From contig NZ_LMDE01000001.1 in the NCBI RefSeq assembly GCF_001425025.1, positions 737,033 to 801,032 of the forward strand: a stretch of 64,000 bases of DNA, given 5' to 3'. Source of the DNA: Nocardioides sp. Root122. GTDB lineage: Bacteria; Actinomycetota; Actinomycetes; Propionibacteriales; Nocardioidaceae. Below the pieces are notes generated by a model. The model saw only the letters and a list, made by a program, of their open reading frames with translations. It searched no databases and was not told where the DNA came from. Below are positions 32,896-42,494 of the stretch, piece after piece. The stretch's first letter is position 1. The number at the start of each line of letters is the position of its first letter. Position numbers and translations under genes: made by a program.

Positions 32896-33281
32896 GCCGC
32901 TGCTACCTCGACACGTCGGCGGCAGCCAAGCTCCTGGTGCAGGAGTCGGAGTCCGAGGCGCTGGCGGTCGAGCTCCGGAGGCGGAAGCCCGACCTGGTGG
33001 CCTGCCTCCTCCTCGAGACCGAGCTCCGCCGCCTCGTGGCGCGCGAACCCGCCCTGAGCCAGAAGGCAGTCAGCGACCTGCTCCGCGGTGTCGATCTCCA
33101 CGAGCTTCCGCCGCCGCTGTTCGCGGAAGCCGGGCTGCTGCCCGGGGCGGGCCTCAGATCCCTCGACGCCCTCCACCTGGCCGCAGCGATCCGGCTTGGG
33201 GTGGATGCGGTGATCACATACGACAGCCGGATGGCCGACGCGGCACACTCCCTCGGCCTCGAGGTCCTGGCGCCCGGCTGA
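32892..33281 (+). CDS. vapC: VapC-like PIN-domain toxin
   Basis: 129 residues, GTG start overlapping the antitoxin stop. PIN-domain acidic residues: YLDTSAAAKL at the start, LLETELRR near 43, SLDALHLAAA near 92 and ITYDSRMADAA near 110. VapC proteins are Mg-dependent RNases, often cutting tRNA or rRNA. The full acidic set suggests activity. Confidence 0.92.
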   Translation: MSRCYLDTSAAAKLLVQESESEALAVELRRRKPDLVACLLLETELRRLVAREPALSQKAVSDLLRGVDLHELPPPLFAEAGLLPGAGLRSLDALHLAAAIRLGVDAVITYDSRMADAAHSLGLEVLAPG

Positions 33282-33296
33282 CGGGGCGGCATCCCC

Positions 33297-33340
33297 GGTC
33301 TCGATACGCCCGCTCGTTCCTCGCGGGCTACTCGACCACC
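33297..33340. repeat. Dispersed intergenic palindrome, type 2
   Basis: Begins GGTCTCGATACGCCCGC and ends CTACTCGACCACC, with inner arms GCCCGC/GCGGGC. A form often met between genes of this lineage (from memory). Could act as terminator of vapBC. Confidence 0.55.
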
Positions 33341-33349
33341 TCGGAGAGG

Positions 33350-33384
33350 TGGTTTCGAGGCTCGCTGCGCTCGCACCTCAACCA
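33350..33384. repeat. Dispersed intergenic palindrome, type 1
   Basis: Same 35-bp element as at 28842 (TGGTTTCGAGG...ACCTCAACCA), here as a single copy directly behind the type 2 element. Confidence 0.7.
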
Positions 33385-33407
33385 GCGAGCAGGGCTGCGC
33401 TGAAGTC

Positions 33408-33450
33408 GTGACTTTCGTCCCTGCCCTCGGCCAGGACGCTCTGGGAGCGT
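33408..33450 (+). promoter_or_regulatory. DosR-like box and small palindrome before ABC operon
   Basis: GTGACTTTCGTCCC at 33408-33421 resembles a hypoxia box (GGGACTTTAGTCCC). ACGCTC/GAGCGT arms lie at 33436-33450 with spacer TGG. A GGAGGGG ribosome site follows before the ATG at 33472. Confidence 0.35.
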
Positions 33451-33471
33451 GGAGGTGACGGGAGGGGCGGC

Positions 33472-34410
<939 letters not shown>

Positions 34411-34419
34411 GCGCGGACG

Positions 34420-35595
34420 ATGCGCCAGCTCCTCGCCCTCACGGCCGCCGACCTGCTCCAGCGGGTCCGCGACAAGACGGTCGTCATCTTTGCGCTCGTC
34501 GTGCCGATGGCGCTGATGACCGTCTTCAACCTCGTCTTCAGCGCGACCGACGGCCTCGACCTCGCGCCGGTCACCGTCGCGATCAGCGCACCAGCGGGGG
34601 ACGACATGGCGCAGGTGCTGACCTCGGTCGTGAGCGACCTCGACGGCACCGGTGAGCTCGACGTCACGGTCCACGAGGTCGACGAGGCCGCCGGCCGGAA
34701 GCAGGTCGAGGACGGGGACGCCGCGATCGCGCTGCTCGTGCCCACCGGTTTCGGGCAGGCCGCGCAGCAGGGTGAGGCCGTCACGGTCGAGGCCGTCCGC
34801 GGTGACGAGGCCGGCATCGAGGCCGACATCGTGCTCTCGGTCGTGGACGGCGTCCTCGGCCAGTTCGCCTCCGGTGCGGTCACCGTCCGGGCCGCGCTGG
34901 CCGAGGGTGTCGCGCCGACCGAGCTGGCGGCCCTGGTCGAGCAGGCGACGTCCGGCGGACCGGCGTACGACCTCAGGCAGGGGCGGGCGGCCGACGAGCA
35001 GCTCGACTCGGGTGCCGCGCTGGTGGCGGGGCAGGCCGGGCTGTTCCTGCTCTTCACGGTCAGCTTCGGCGTCACCGGCCTGCTGGTGGACCGCGAGTCC
35101 GGGACGCTGTCGCGGCTGCGGTCGATGCCGATCCCGGCCTGGCTCATCATCGCGTCGAAGGCGCTGGTCAGCTTTGTCCTCGGTGTGGTGGCGACGGGGG
35201 TGCTGCTGACGCTGGGCAGCTACCTCTTCGACGCCGACTTCGGCTCGCTGCCCGCCGTCGCCGTGCTCGTGGTCTGCGCGACGGCGGCCGGGACCTCGGT
35301 GATGTTCCTGATCGTGCGGGTCGCCCGCTCCAGCGAGCAGGCCGGCATCGCGACCTCGATCGTGGCGCTGGTGCTCGGCATCGGAGGCGGTGCCTTCTTC
35401 CCGGTCAGCTCGACCGGCCCGTTCACGTGGGTGCTCGACCTCAACCCGGTCGCGGCGCTGCTCCGCGGGCTGGGTACGACGTCCGGGGGCGGCGGGATCG
35501 CCGACATCGGGGTACCGGTCGCGATCATGCTCGGCTTCGGTGCGGTCATGCTCGCGGTCTCGCGGCTGGTCCCCGACCACGGGGTGCTGTCATGA
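34420..35595 (+). CDS. ABC-2 type permease
   Basis: 391 residues. One N-terminal span (IFALVVPMALMTVFNLVF), a ~170-residue extracytoplasmic domain, then five or six spans including GLFLLFTVSFGVTGLLVDRE with RLRSMPIPAW, the ABC-2 signature region. It is 9 nt behind the ATPase gene and overlaps the next permease by ATGA. Forms a heterodimeric exporter with that protein. Confidence 0.9.
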   Translation: MRQLLALTAADLLQRVRDKTVVIFALVVPMALMTVFNLVFSATDGLDLAPVTVAISAPAGDDMAQVLTSVVSDLDGTGELDVTVHEVDEAAGRKQVEDGDAAIALLVPTGFGQAAQQGEAVTVEAVRGDEAGIEADIVLSVVDGVLGQFASGAVTVRAALAEGVAPTELAALVEQATSGGPAYDLRQGRAADEQLDSGAALVAGQAGLFLLFTVSFGVTGLLVDRESGTLSRLRSMPIPAWLIIASKALVSFVLGVVATGVLLTLGSYLFDADFGSLPAVAVLVVCATAAGTSVMFLIVRVARSSEQAGIATSIVALVLGIGGGAFFPVSSTGPFTWVLDLNPVAALLRGLGTTSGGGGIADIGVPVAIMLGFGAVMLAVSRLVPDHGVLS

Positions 35596-36755
35596 CGAAC
35601 GCCCTGTCCGTCGCCGGGGTCGAGCTCAGGCTCTTCCTCCGCGACCGCTCCAACCTCTTCTTCGTCTTCGTCTTCCCGCTGCTGCTGGTGCTGATGATCG
35701 GCCTGCAGTTCGGCGAGGGCGCCCGAGCCGGCCGGGTGGCAGTGAGCGGCTCGGACTCGACGCTGCAGTCCGCGCTCGTCCAGCAGCTCGAGCACGACGA
35801 CGTCGTGGTGTCCGGCCCTGCGTGGTCGGACGCCCTCGACCTGCTGGCGCGGGGACGGCTCGACGTCGCGGTGCGGGTCGACGGCGCGGCCGCGACGGCG
35901 TACGACGACGGGGCAGCGCTGACGCTCGAAGTGGTGCGCGGCCCGTCGGGCAACGCCCAGGTGGTCGAGCAGGACGTGCGTGTCGCCGTCGACGCCGTGC
36001 GCGCCGACCGCAACCGGCTCCTCGCCGTGACCGGTCACGGCGTCGCGGCCGACGACGCCGCGGCGGCGCTGGACGTGGCCGGCCGCGACGTGGCGGCGCC
36101 GGCGCTGGAGGTGCACTACGTCGACGCGCTGAGCAAGGAGTTCGCCGGGCTCGGCCAGTTCGACTTCGGGGCGTCGGGACAGCTGCTGCTGTTCGTCTTC
36201 CTCAGCTGCCTGGCGGGGTCGGCGACCCTCATCCAGGCACGTCGCCTCGGCGTCGTGGCGCGCATGCTCGCGGGGCCGATGACCGCGGGCGAGCTGGTGG
36301 CGGGCCAGATCCTCGGGCGATGGGCGATCGGGCTCTTCCAGGGCGGCTACCTCATGGTCGCCACCAGCGTGCTGTTCGGCGTGCGCTGGGGGAGCCTGCC
36401 GCTGGCACTGCTGATCCTGCTGCTCTTCAGCCTGGTCGCGTCCGGTGCGGCGATCCTGCTCGGCACGCTGCTCACCAACGAGGGGGCGGCCAGCGGCGCG
36501 GGTGTCGGGGTCGGCCTGGTGCTGGCGGCACTCGGCGGCTCGATGCTGCCGCTCGAGCTCTTTCCCGACGCCATCCGGCGGATCGCCGACGTCACGCCGC
36601 ACGCGTGGGCGTACACGGCGTTCGCCGAGGTGCAGCGGCGCGACGGCACGTTGGCCGACATCGTCCCCAACCTGGCGGTGCTCGCCGGGATGGCGGCGGT
36701 GGTGGCGGCGCTGGGTGCGTGGGCGCTGCGGCGCAGCCTGTCGCGCGCGATGTGA
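35592..36755 (+). CDS. ABC-2 type permease
   Basis: 387 residues with the same architecture as its neighbour: N-terminal span (LFFVFVFPLLLVLMIGL), a large external domain and a C-terminal six-span bundle with LGVVARMLAGPMTAGELV as the ABC-2 contact region. Start overlaps the previous stop. Last gene of the export operon. Confidence 0.9.
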   Translation: MTNALSVAGVELRLFLRDRSNLFFVFVFPLLLVLMIGLQFGEGARAGRVAVSGSDSTLQSALVQQLEHDDVVVSGPAWSDALDLLARGRLDVAVRVDGAAATAYDDGAALTLEVVRGPSGNAQVVEQDVRVAVDAVRADRNRLLAVTGHGVAADDAAAALDVAGRDVAAPALEVHYVDALSKEFAGLGQFDFGASGQLLLFVFLSCLAGSATLIQARRLGVVARMLAGPMTAGELVAGQILGRWAIGLFQGGYLMVATSVLFGVRWGSLPLALLILLLFSLVASGAAILLGTLLTNEGAASGAGVGVGLVLAALGGSMLPLELFPDAIRRIADVTPHAWAYTAFAEVQRRDGTLADIVPNLAVLAGMAAVVAALGAWALRRSLSRAM

Positions 36756-36760
36756 GTCAG

Positions 36761-36814
36761 GGTGAGCCGGGGTGAGCCGGGGTGAGCCGGGGTGGGCCGG
36801 GGTGGGCCCACCCT
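36761..36814. repeat. 10-bp tandem repeat ending in a palindrome
   Basis: Five copies of GGTGAGCCGG/GGTGGGCCGG in a row from 36761. The last runs into GGGTGGGCCCACCC, a perfect 14-bp palindrome. It sits right behind the ABC operon and could terminate transcription. Confidence 0.7.
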
Positions 36815-36845
36815 CTGGGGCGGTTGTGGCCCGCCGCGCGCTGGT

Positions 36846-36858
36846 TACGTTGGAACGC
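36846..36858 (+). promoter_or_regulatory. Leaderless -10 element
   Basis: TACGTT at 36846-36851 lies 7 nt before the ATG at 36859; nearly identical to the element at 40801. Confidence 0.5.
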
Positions 36859-37098
36859 ATGAGCGACGACGTGAACCAGGCAGCGACCGAGGCGGCACAG
36901 CGGGTGGTCGACGAGGTCAGCTCGTGGCAGTACAGCGCCGAGGACCGGATGATCGCCGACGAGCTCGACCGCGGGCTGGCGGAGGCGAAGGTCGCGCTGA
37001 GCGACGACGAGCGCTCGCGGGTGCTGGCCGAGATCGACGGCATGAAGGACGAGCACTCGACCGCGCCGCAGGTGCGGTCGGCGACGCCGGCGGAGTAG
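36859..37098 (+). CDS. Small acidic uncharacterised protein
   Basis: 79 residues, probably all helical (QAATEAAQRVVDEVSSW, then DRMIADELDRGLAEAKVAL). No family recognised. The leaderless promoter and good codon pattern support a real gene. It ends convergent with a TetR gene. Confidence 0.6.
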   Translation: MSDDVNQAATEAAQRVVDEVSSWQYSAEDRMIADELDRGLAEAKVALSDDERSRVLAEIDGMKDEHSTAPQVRSATPAE

Positions 37099-37127
37099 GT
37101 CAGCCCCGCCCGGGCCAGCTCGACCCC

Positions 37128-37721
37128 CTACGGTCGCGCGGTGGCCAGCACGCCCTCGACGAGGCACCGCAGGTGCACTCCGGTCTCGGTCCGGTCGAGC
37201 CGCTGGTCGCGGCGGAGCGCCTTCCACGTCAGCACGTCGAGGGTGGTCGCGAGCAGCACCACGGTGCGCTCGCGCCGCTTGCCGCGCAGGCCCGTGAGCT
37301 GCGGCGCGAAGACGTGCTCGATCCAGGCCCGGTGCGCCTGGCGGCCGCCCTCGACGACCTGCTCCAGCTCGGGGACGCGCTCGGCGAGGCCGACGATGCG
37401 GAAGGTCGCGTCGCCCGAGGTCTCGTAGTCGGTGAGCGCCGTCTCGACGATGGATGCGACGTCGCCGGGCACGGCGCGGGACCGCAGCTCGGCCAGGACC
37501 GGGGCGACGCGTTCGGAGACGCCGGCGAGGTAGAGGCCGATCTTGCTGCCGAAGTGGTTGACCACCGTCTGCTGCGAGACGCCTGCCGCGCGCGCGACGT
37601 CGGCGAGGGTGACCTCGTCGAACCATGCCGGCGTGAAGAGCTCGACCGCGGCGTCGAGGATCGACTCGCGGGTGCGCTGCATCGCGGCGGCCCGGCCGGC
37701 CATCTCGTAACGGCGTGCCAT
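37128..37721 (-). CDS. TetR family transcriptional regulator
   Basis: 197 residues from the ATG at 37721. The TetR helix-turn-helix reads TRESILDAAVELFTPAWFDE, LADVARAAGVSQQTVVNHFG and KIGLYLAGV. It is divergent from a glycosyltransferase gene with a perfect inverted repeat between them, so it likely represses both itself and the transferase. Ligand unknown, perhaps a glycosylation substrate such as a macrolide. Confidence 0.9.
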   Translation of the reverse strand: MARRYEMAGRAAAMQRTRESILDAAVELFTPAWFDEVTLADVARAAGVSQQTVVNHFGSKIGLYLAGVSERVAPVLAELRSRAVPGDVASIVETALTDYETSGDATFRIVGLAERVPELEQVVEGGRQAHRAWIEHVFAPQLTGLRGKRRERTVVLLATTLDVLTWKALRRDQRLDRTETGVHLRCLVEGVLATARP

Positions 37722-37738
37722 GTCTGGACCACCCTTCA

Positions 37739-37780
37739 ATTTGTGCTTGACACAAATCAATATAGCGGGACACTAATCAA
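37739..37780. promoter_or_regulatory. TetR operator and promoter between regulator and glycosyltransferase
   Basis: ATTTGTG and CACAAAT (37739-37757) are perfect 7-bp arms with spacer CTTGA, overlapping a TTGACA -35 at 37747. GACACAAATCAA at 37749 is repeated as GACACTAATCAA at 37769, suggesting a second half-site. Confidence 0.6.
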
Positions 37781-37807
37781 AACGCCAGTCGATCCAGGAG
37801 TCCACCG

Positions 37808-39079
37808 ATGTCCCGCTTCCTCGCCTACGTCTCACCAGCCGTCGGCCACACCCTGCCCCTGGTGCCCGGGCTGCTCGAGCTGCAGCGCCGCGGCCACCAC
37901 GTGCACGTCCGCACGCTGCCGTCCCTCGTCCCGGTCCTCCACGAGGCCGGTGTCGACGCGTCGCCGGTCGCGGACGAGGTCATGGCGGTGCCGATCACCG
38001 ACTATCAGGCGACCTCCGACTCGGACCGCCTCCACGCCGGTCAGGTCGACCTGATCGGCCGCGGCCGCCACGACGGCCCGGACTTCCTCTTGGCCGTCGA
38101 GTCGTTCCGGCCCGATGTCGTCCTCGTCGACGTCAACGCCTACGGCGCCCAGCTCCAGGCCGAGCGGCTCGACCTGCCGCGCGCGGTCCTCATGCCGACC
38201 GTCGTACCCGTGCCGGGGAAGAGGATCCCGGCCTACGGGATCGGGATGAGGCCGGCGCGCGGGCCGCTCGGCTCAGTGCGCGATGCCGTGATGTGGCGCC
38301 TCGTCGAGCGGATGTTCGCGAAGGCGATGCTGCCCGGGCTCAACGCCCTGCGGCGCGAGCTCGGGTTGCACGAGCTGAGCACGCCGCTGGAGAACTGGCG
38401 CCCACCGAACACGATCCTGGCGCTGACCTCCGAGCCGCTGGAGTACCCCCGCCCCGACCTGCCGGACAACATCCACCTGGTCGGGAGCCAGCCGTGGGAG
38501 CCACCCGCCGCCCGGCCGTCGTACCTCGACGAGCCCGGCGACCCATGGGTCCTCGTCACCTGCTCGACCGACTACCAGGGCGACGAGCAGCTCGCCCGGG
38601 TCGCCGCTGAGGCGCTGCGCGACGAGCCCGTCCGCGTCCTGATCACCCTCGCGGACGCCTACGCCCAGGCCGAGGTGGCCACCTCGGGGAACGTCCGGGT
38701 GGAGCGCTTCGTGCCGCACGGTCACGTGCTGCCGCACGCAGCCGCGGTCGTGTGCCACGGAGGCATGGGGATCGTCGCAAAGGCGGCGTCCGCCGGCGTG
38801 CCCACGGTGGTGGTTCCCTTCGGGCGGGACCAACCCGAGATCGCGAGGCGAGTGACCGAGGCCGGTGCCGGTGTCTCGCTGAAGCCGTCGCGGCTCACCC
38901 CCGAGCGGCTGCGCGACGCCGTACGCCGGGCGATGGGCATGACCGCTCAGGCGCAGGCCGTGGCGCGGCGGCTCGACCCCGCCGGAGCACCGGCTCGCTT
39001 CGCCGACGCCGCGCTCGCGCTGGTCCGCTCGGACGTGGCGGAGCCGGCCGACCAGGAGGGCGAACCAGCGCGGTCCTGA
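37808..39079 (+). CDS. GT1-family glycosyltransferase (UGT/macrolide type)
   Basis: 423 residues in two Rossmann lobes (GT-B fold). The N-terminal lobe starts FLAYVSPAVGHTLPLVPGL, with the His of the GH motif as catalytic base candidate. The C-terminal donor motif is VPHGHVLPHAAAVVCHGGMG followed by AKAASAGVPTVVVPFGRDQ. This pattern fits enzymes that glycosylate macrolides or other small hydrophobic molecules, often for self-protection. Control by the divergent TetR protein supports an inducible detoxification role (inference). Confidence 0.88.
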   Translation: MSRFLAYVSPAVGHTLPLVPGLLELQRRGHHVHVRTLPSLVPVLHEAGVDASPVADEVMAVPITDYQATSDSDRLHAGQVDLIGRGRHDGPDFLLAVESFRPDVVLVDVNAYGAQLQAERLDLPRAVLMPTVVPVPGKRIPAYGIGMRPARGPLGSVRDAVMWRLVERMFAKAMLPGLNALRRELGLHELSTPLENWRPPNTILALTSEPLEYPRPDLPDNIHLVGSQPWEPPAARPSYLDEPGDPWVLVTCSTDYQGDEQLARVAAEALRDEPVRVLITLADAYAQAEVATSGNVRVERFVPHGHVLPHAAAVVCHGGMGIVAKAASAGVPTVVVPFGRDQPEIARRVTEAGAGVSLKPSRLTPERLRDAVRRAMGMTAQAQAVARRLDPAGAPARFADAALALVRSDVAEPADQEGEPARS

Positions 39080-39084
39080 GTCCG

Positions 39085-39801
39085 TCAGCCCGTGCCGGCC
39101 CGCTGCTCGATCCACCCCGCCACCGCGAGGCCGACCAGCGCGAGCGCCAGCCCGGCCGGCAGGTCGAGCACCCAGTGGTTGCCGGTGGCGACCACGACCC
39201 AGCACATGACCAGCGGTTGCAGCAGGCACCACGCACGCACCCACCACCTGCGGGTCAGCCGCCACACGACGACCGAGACCACCACCAGGTAGCCGACGTG
39301 GAAGCTCGGCATCGCGCCGATCTCGTTGGCGACGTCGGTCGGTCGGGCGAGGCCGTCGACGACGCTGCTGCGGACGGTGTCGGCGTACCCCAGGTCGGTG
39401 AGGCGCGGAGGCGCGACCGGGTAGAGGGCGTAGACGGGCAGGCCCACGATCCCGCCGACCAGCAGCGCGTTGCGCAGGCGGGCGTAGTCGTGGGGCCACC
39501 GGACGAACAGCACCACCAGGGCCGCGCCGACGACGGGCAGGTAGCCCCAGACGTACCACCACGAGGCGATCGTCCCCAGCCATGGCAGGCCGTCGATGCT
39601 GCGCTGGGCGGCGTGCTCCCAGTCCAGGCCCCACCTCTCCTGGAGGGCGAGCAGCGAGTGGGCGTTGGCCGTCGCGGCCGGGAGGTCGTCCAGAGTGAGG
39701 CGGCGGACCAGGAGGTTGGCCAGCAGCGCGAGCGCGACGACGCCGGCCTCGACGCCGACACCGCGCCAGCCGGGAGCGCGGCGGAGGAGCAGCGAGGTCA
39801 T
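39085..39801 (-). CDS. PAP2 superfamily phosphatase, membrane bound
   Basis: 238 residues, about six spans. The PAP2/inositol-phosphoceramide-type motifs are MPSFHVGYL (near residue 165) and GNHWVLDLPAG (near 210), with catalytic His residues; the first motif is less complete. The ATG overlaps the stop of the E2-like gene, so the two form an operon. Probably acts on a lipid phosphate at the membrane. Confidence 0.82.
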   Translation of the reverse strand: MTSLLLRRAPGWRGVGVEAGVVALALLANLLVRRLTLDDLPAATANAHSLLALQERWGLDWEHAAQRSIDGLPWLGTIASWWYVWGYLPVVGAALVVLFVRWPHDYARLRNALLVGGIVGLPVYALYPVAPPRLTDLGYADTVRSSVVDGLARPTDVANEIGAMPSFHVGYLVVVSVVVWRLTRRWWVRAWCLLQPLVMCWVVVATGNHWVLDLPAGLALALVGLAVAGWIEQRAGTG

Positions 39802-40685
39802 GGCCGGGGCGGCCAGGTCGGGACGATCTCCTCCACGGTCACGGTCGGGTCGGCGAGGAGGTCGGGCTCGGAGACGAGCCGCCGGATCACCTCGGCGGTC
39901 TTGGCGAAGTAGAAGCCGTCGGTCGCCCGCTCGTCGAGCGTGTAGGCGACGTCGACGCACCGGCGCGCGACCACAGCGCCCGAGTCGTCCACCACGGGCT
40001 GCGGCGCGACCCTGCCGATGGCCACGAAGGCGCTCGCGGTGCCGAGCTCGTAGAGGTGGTGCAACGGCGGATCGATGCCGATCGAGCCCGCGTGCACGAC
40101 GTAGACGCTGGTGTAGAGCGGGATGGCGCCGACCAGCCGGCCGGGCAGCAGGTTGTGGTAGTCCAGCCAGCGCACACCGCGCGCCACCCCGTTGAGCACC
40201 GGCCTCGGCCACGCCGCGAAGAAGTGGACGAGGCGGTCGTCACCGCCCTCCTCGACGCCGGCGCGCTCCACGCGGACGACGCCGTCCACGACGTGGCGTA
40301 CGTCGTCCACCAGCTCCGTGCCGGTCAGCACCACGCGCGCCTCGGACTCCTCGGCGTCCTCGGCCATCCCCTGGCGGACCACGAAGGAGATGCTGATCTC
40401 GTCGTGCTGGTAGGTCCGTCGCCCGGCCACGAAGCGGTTGGTCTCGGGACGCAGCCGCACGGTGCGTCCGATCGCGGTGAGGAAGACGTGGAACAGGCTC
40501 ACGCGGTCCGCGCGCGCTCGCGCAGCGTTGGTGGCCTCCATCCACGCGAGGAGGCCCTCGACCTCGATGCGCTGCTGGAAGTAGACGAGCGACTCGGTGC
40601 GCGTCGGCATCACGAAAGGGATGATCCGGCGCAGCGGCGGGACGTCACCGACGTACGTCGCGTCCGGGCGCCGCCTGAGGACCAT
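39798..40685 (-). CDS. E2-like (CAT-fold) acyltransferase without lipoyl domain
   Basis: 295 residues from the ATG at 40685. The fold pattern of the 2-oxoacid dehydrogenase E2 catalytic core is seen: VSLFHVFLTAIGRTVRLRPE, then NRFVAGRRTYQHDEISISFVV, and near the C-terminus a DVAYTLDERATDGFYFAK segment in place of the usual HR-x-x-DG. The second acidic residue is present but the catalytic His is not obvious. No lipoyl or subunit-binding domain. It is followed by a PAP2 gene. Could be a lipid-linked acyltransferase; activity unproven. Confidence 0.65.
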   Translation of the reverse strand: MVLRRRPDATYVGDVPPLRRIIPFVMPTRTESLVYFQQRIEVEGLLAWMEATNAARARADRVSLFHVFLTAIGRTVRLRPETNRFVAGRRTYQHDEISISFVVRQGMAEDAEESEARVVLTGTELVDDVRHVVDGVVRVERAGVEEGGDDRLVHFFAAWPRPVLNGVARGVRWLDYHNLLPGRLVGAIPLYTSVYVVHAGSIGIDPPLHHLYELGTASAFVAIGRVAPQPVVDDSGAVVARRCVDVAYTLDERATDGFYFAKTAEVIRRLVSEPDLLADPTVTVEEIVPTWPPRP

Positions 40686-40800
40686 GGTCCGACGGTAGCG
40701 CCACGCGACGCCGCAGGTCGGTGGCGGAGCGAACTCCCCCATGCGGGGTACGGCCGCGACAGCCCACCCGGACGGACGTGGTGCCGCGCGGCGCCCCGGT

Positions 40801-40813
40801 TACGTTGGACGGC
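40801..40813 (+). promoter_or_regulatory. Leaderless -10 element for DinB gene
   Basis: TACGTT at 40801-40806, 7 nt before the ATG at 40814; the surrounding GGTTACGTTGGA is shared with the site at 36844. Confidence 0.5.
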
Positions 40814-41311
40814 ATGGACGTACGCGGACTGCTGACCGAGGGCTTCGGCCGGATCACCGAGCTGTACGACGACCTCGCCGAGGGGTTGGACGAGGCGAGC
40901 CTGCACCACCGGCCGGGCGGCACCGGCAACCCGATCGGCTGGCTGCTGTGGCACCTCGCGCGGGTGCAGGACGACCACGTCGCCGACCTCGCCGGCACCT
41001 CCCAGGTGTGGGAGGAGTTCCAGGACCGCTTCGGGCTTCCCAATGGCACGGACGACATCGGCTACGGCCACACCAGCGAGCAGGTCGACGCGGTGCGCAT
41101 CACCGACCCGCAGCTGCTCGTCGACTACCACCACGAGGTCACCCTCGCGACCGCGCGCTACCTGCAGACCGTCGACGAGAAGGAGCTCGAGCGGGAGGTC
41201 GACCAGCGGTGGGACCCGCCGGTCACCGCCGGCGTCCGGCTCGTGAGCATCCAGGGCGACTGCCTGCAGCACCTCGGGCAGGCGGCGTACGTCAAGGGGC
41301 TGCTGGCCTGA
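40814..41311 (+). CDS. DinB family (DUF664-like) protein
   Basis: 165 residues, four-helix bundle. The three His expected to bind metal are in IGWLLWHLARVQDDH and at the C-terminus QGDCLQHLGQAAYV. DinB-fold proteins include thiol-dependent transferases (mycothiol- or bacillithiol-using) and unknown members. The WHLAR motif is typical of actinobacterial mycothiol-dependent members. No operon partner. Confidence 0.85.
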   Translation: MDVRGLLTEGFGRITELYDDLAEGLDEASLHHRPGGTGNPIGWLLWHLARVQDDHVADLAGTSQVWEEFQDRFGLPNGTDDIGYGHTSEQVDAVRITDPQLLVDYHHEVTLATARYLQTVDEKELEREVDQRWDPPVTAGVRLVSIQGDCLQHLGQAAYVKGLLA

Positions 41312-41416
41312 TCGGGCCTTCCTCGACCGCCGGACCGCCCGGGGTCCATCGCGAATTGAATTGTCGTCAAGTCAATCCTCAGCATGGGGCGCCTGGACGA
41401 CTGCCAGACTGGCCGC

Positions 41417-42145
41417 ATGTCCGAGCTCGTCGTCCGCGCCGCGGGCTTCTCCCCGGTCAAGGGCGTGCGCCACCTCGCGCTGCCGTCCGTCGAGCTCGAC
41501 GCGCTCGGGGCGCTCGGTGACAGGTCGTGGTGCCTGGTCGACGTCGCCGCTCGTCGGGTGTTGCGCACGGTGCAGCACCCCTCGCTGGTCAGCGTGGTGG
41601 CGCGGGCCGAGGGCGATGAGCTCTCGCTGACGCTGCCGTCCGGGGAGCCGGTCGTCGCGCCCGCACCGCCGACGGGGGAGACGATCACGTGCGACTACTG
41701 GGGTCGCGCCGTGTCGCTCGCGCTGGTCGACGGGCCGCACGCGTCGCTGGCGTCCGACTTCCTGGGCCGGGACGTACGGCTCGCTGCCGCACCGCGCGGA
41801 GGCGTCGTCTTCGCCGCTCCGGTGACGATCGTGGGGACGGCGTCGCTCGACGCGGTCGACGCCGAGGCGGCCCGCTTTCGGGCCACCCTCGTCGCGGAGA
41901 CCGACGCGCCGTGGGCGGAGGACTCCTGGCTCGGTACGACGTTCCGCGTCGGCGACGCCGAGCTCCGGATCGGCGGTCCGGTCCCGCGCTGTGCGGTCAT
42001 CGACCACCACCCCGAGACCGGTGTCAAGGACGTGCGCCTGCTCAAGGAGCTGGTCCGCTCGCGGCCGACCAACGCGGCCGGCGAGCCGATGTTCGGGGTC
42101 TACGCCGAGGTCGTGCGGCCCGGCACTGTCGGTCCGCGCGCGTAG
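41417..42145 (+). CDS. MOSC domain protein
   Basis: 242 residues from the ATG at 41417, which has CAGACT 6 nt upstream and no ribosome site. An N-terminal beta-barrel (FSPVKGVRHLALPSVELD) is followed by the MOSC domain, with GPVPRCAVIDHHPETG carrying the conserved Cys thought to carry sulfur, and FGVYAEVVRPGTV near the end. Related to the C-terminal part of molybdenum cofactor sulfurase and to YcbX. Likely role: sulfur or amidoxime-type Mo-enzyme chemistry. Confidence 0.88.
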   Translation: MSELVVRAAGFSPVKGVRHLALPSVELDALGALGDRSWCLVDVAARRVLRTVQHPSLVSVVARAEGDELSLTLPSGEPVVAPAPPTGETITCDYWGRAVSLALVDGPHASLASDFLGRDVRLAAAPRGGVVFAAPVTIVGTASLDAVDAEAARFRATLVAETDAPWAEDSWLGTTFRVGDAELRIGGPVPRCAVIDHHPETGVKDVRLLKELVRSRPTNAAGEPMFGVYAEVVRPGTVGPRA

Positions 42146-42187
42146 CCTCGGAGGAGGCCGCGCGGAGCGGCCCGGAGCGGGGTGACG

Positions 42188-42433
42188 ATGGAACCACCTG
42201 ACCTTCCTCGCGAGGCGCGTGTCCTCGAGCCCGAGGAGCCCTACGACGCCGTGCGCGGGACGTGCCCGCGCTGTGGGTCCGCCGACGTCCTCCACCTCGT
42301 CATCGGGATGCCGGCCGCCCGCGACGACGTCGGCGGTGGCCCGGACTGGGTGCGCTGGGTCGGGTGCGTGCACCCCGGGCACGACCGCGAGTGTCGCTCG
42401 TGCGGCGCGCACTGGGTGGCTGCGCGCGGGTGA
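42188..42433 (+). CDS. Small zinc-ribbon protein
   Basis: 81 residues from the ATG at 42188; a GGAGCGGGG about 8 nt upstream supports this over the GTG at 42182. Two Cys pairs, CPRCG near residue 26 and CRSCG near 68, make a zinc ribbon; another CVHPGH lies between. Function unknown. Confidence 0.7.
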   Translation: MEPPDLPREARVLEPEEPYDAVRGTCPRCGSADVLHLVIGMPAARDDVGGGPDWVRWVGCVHPGHDRECRSCGAHWVAARG

Positions 42434-42494
42434 GACCTCGCCCATTCGCACGATCAAAGAGATTTCCGCCCAGGGTGGGCGCATACTGGAGGTG

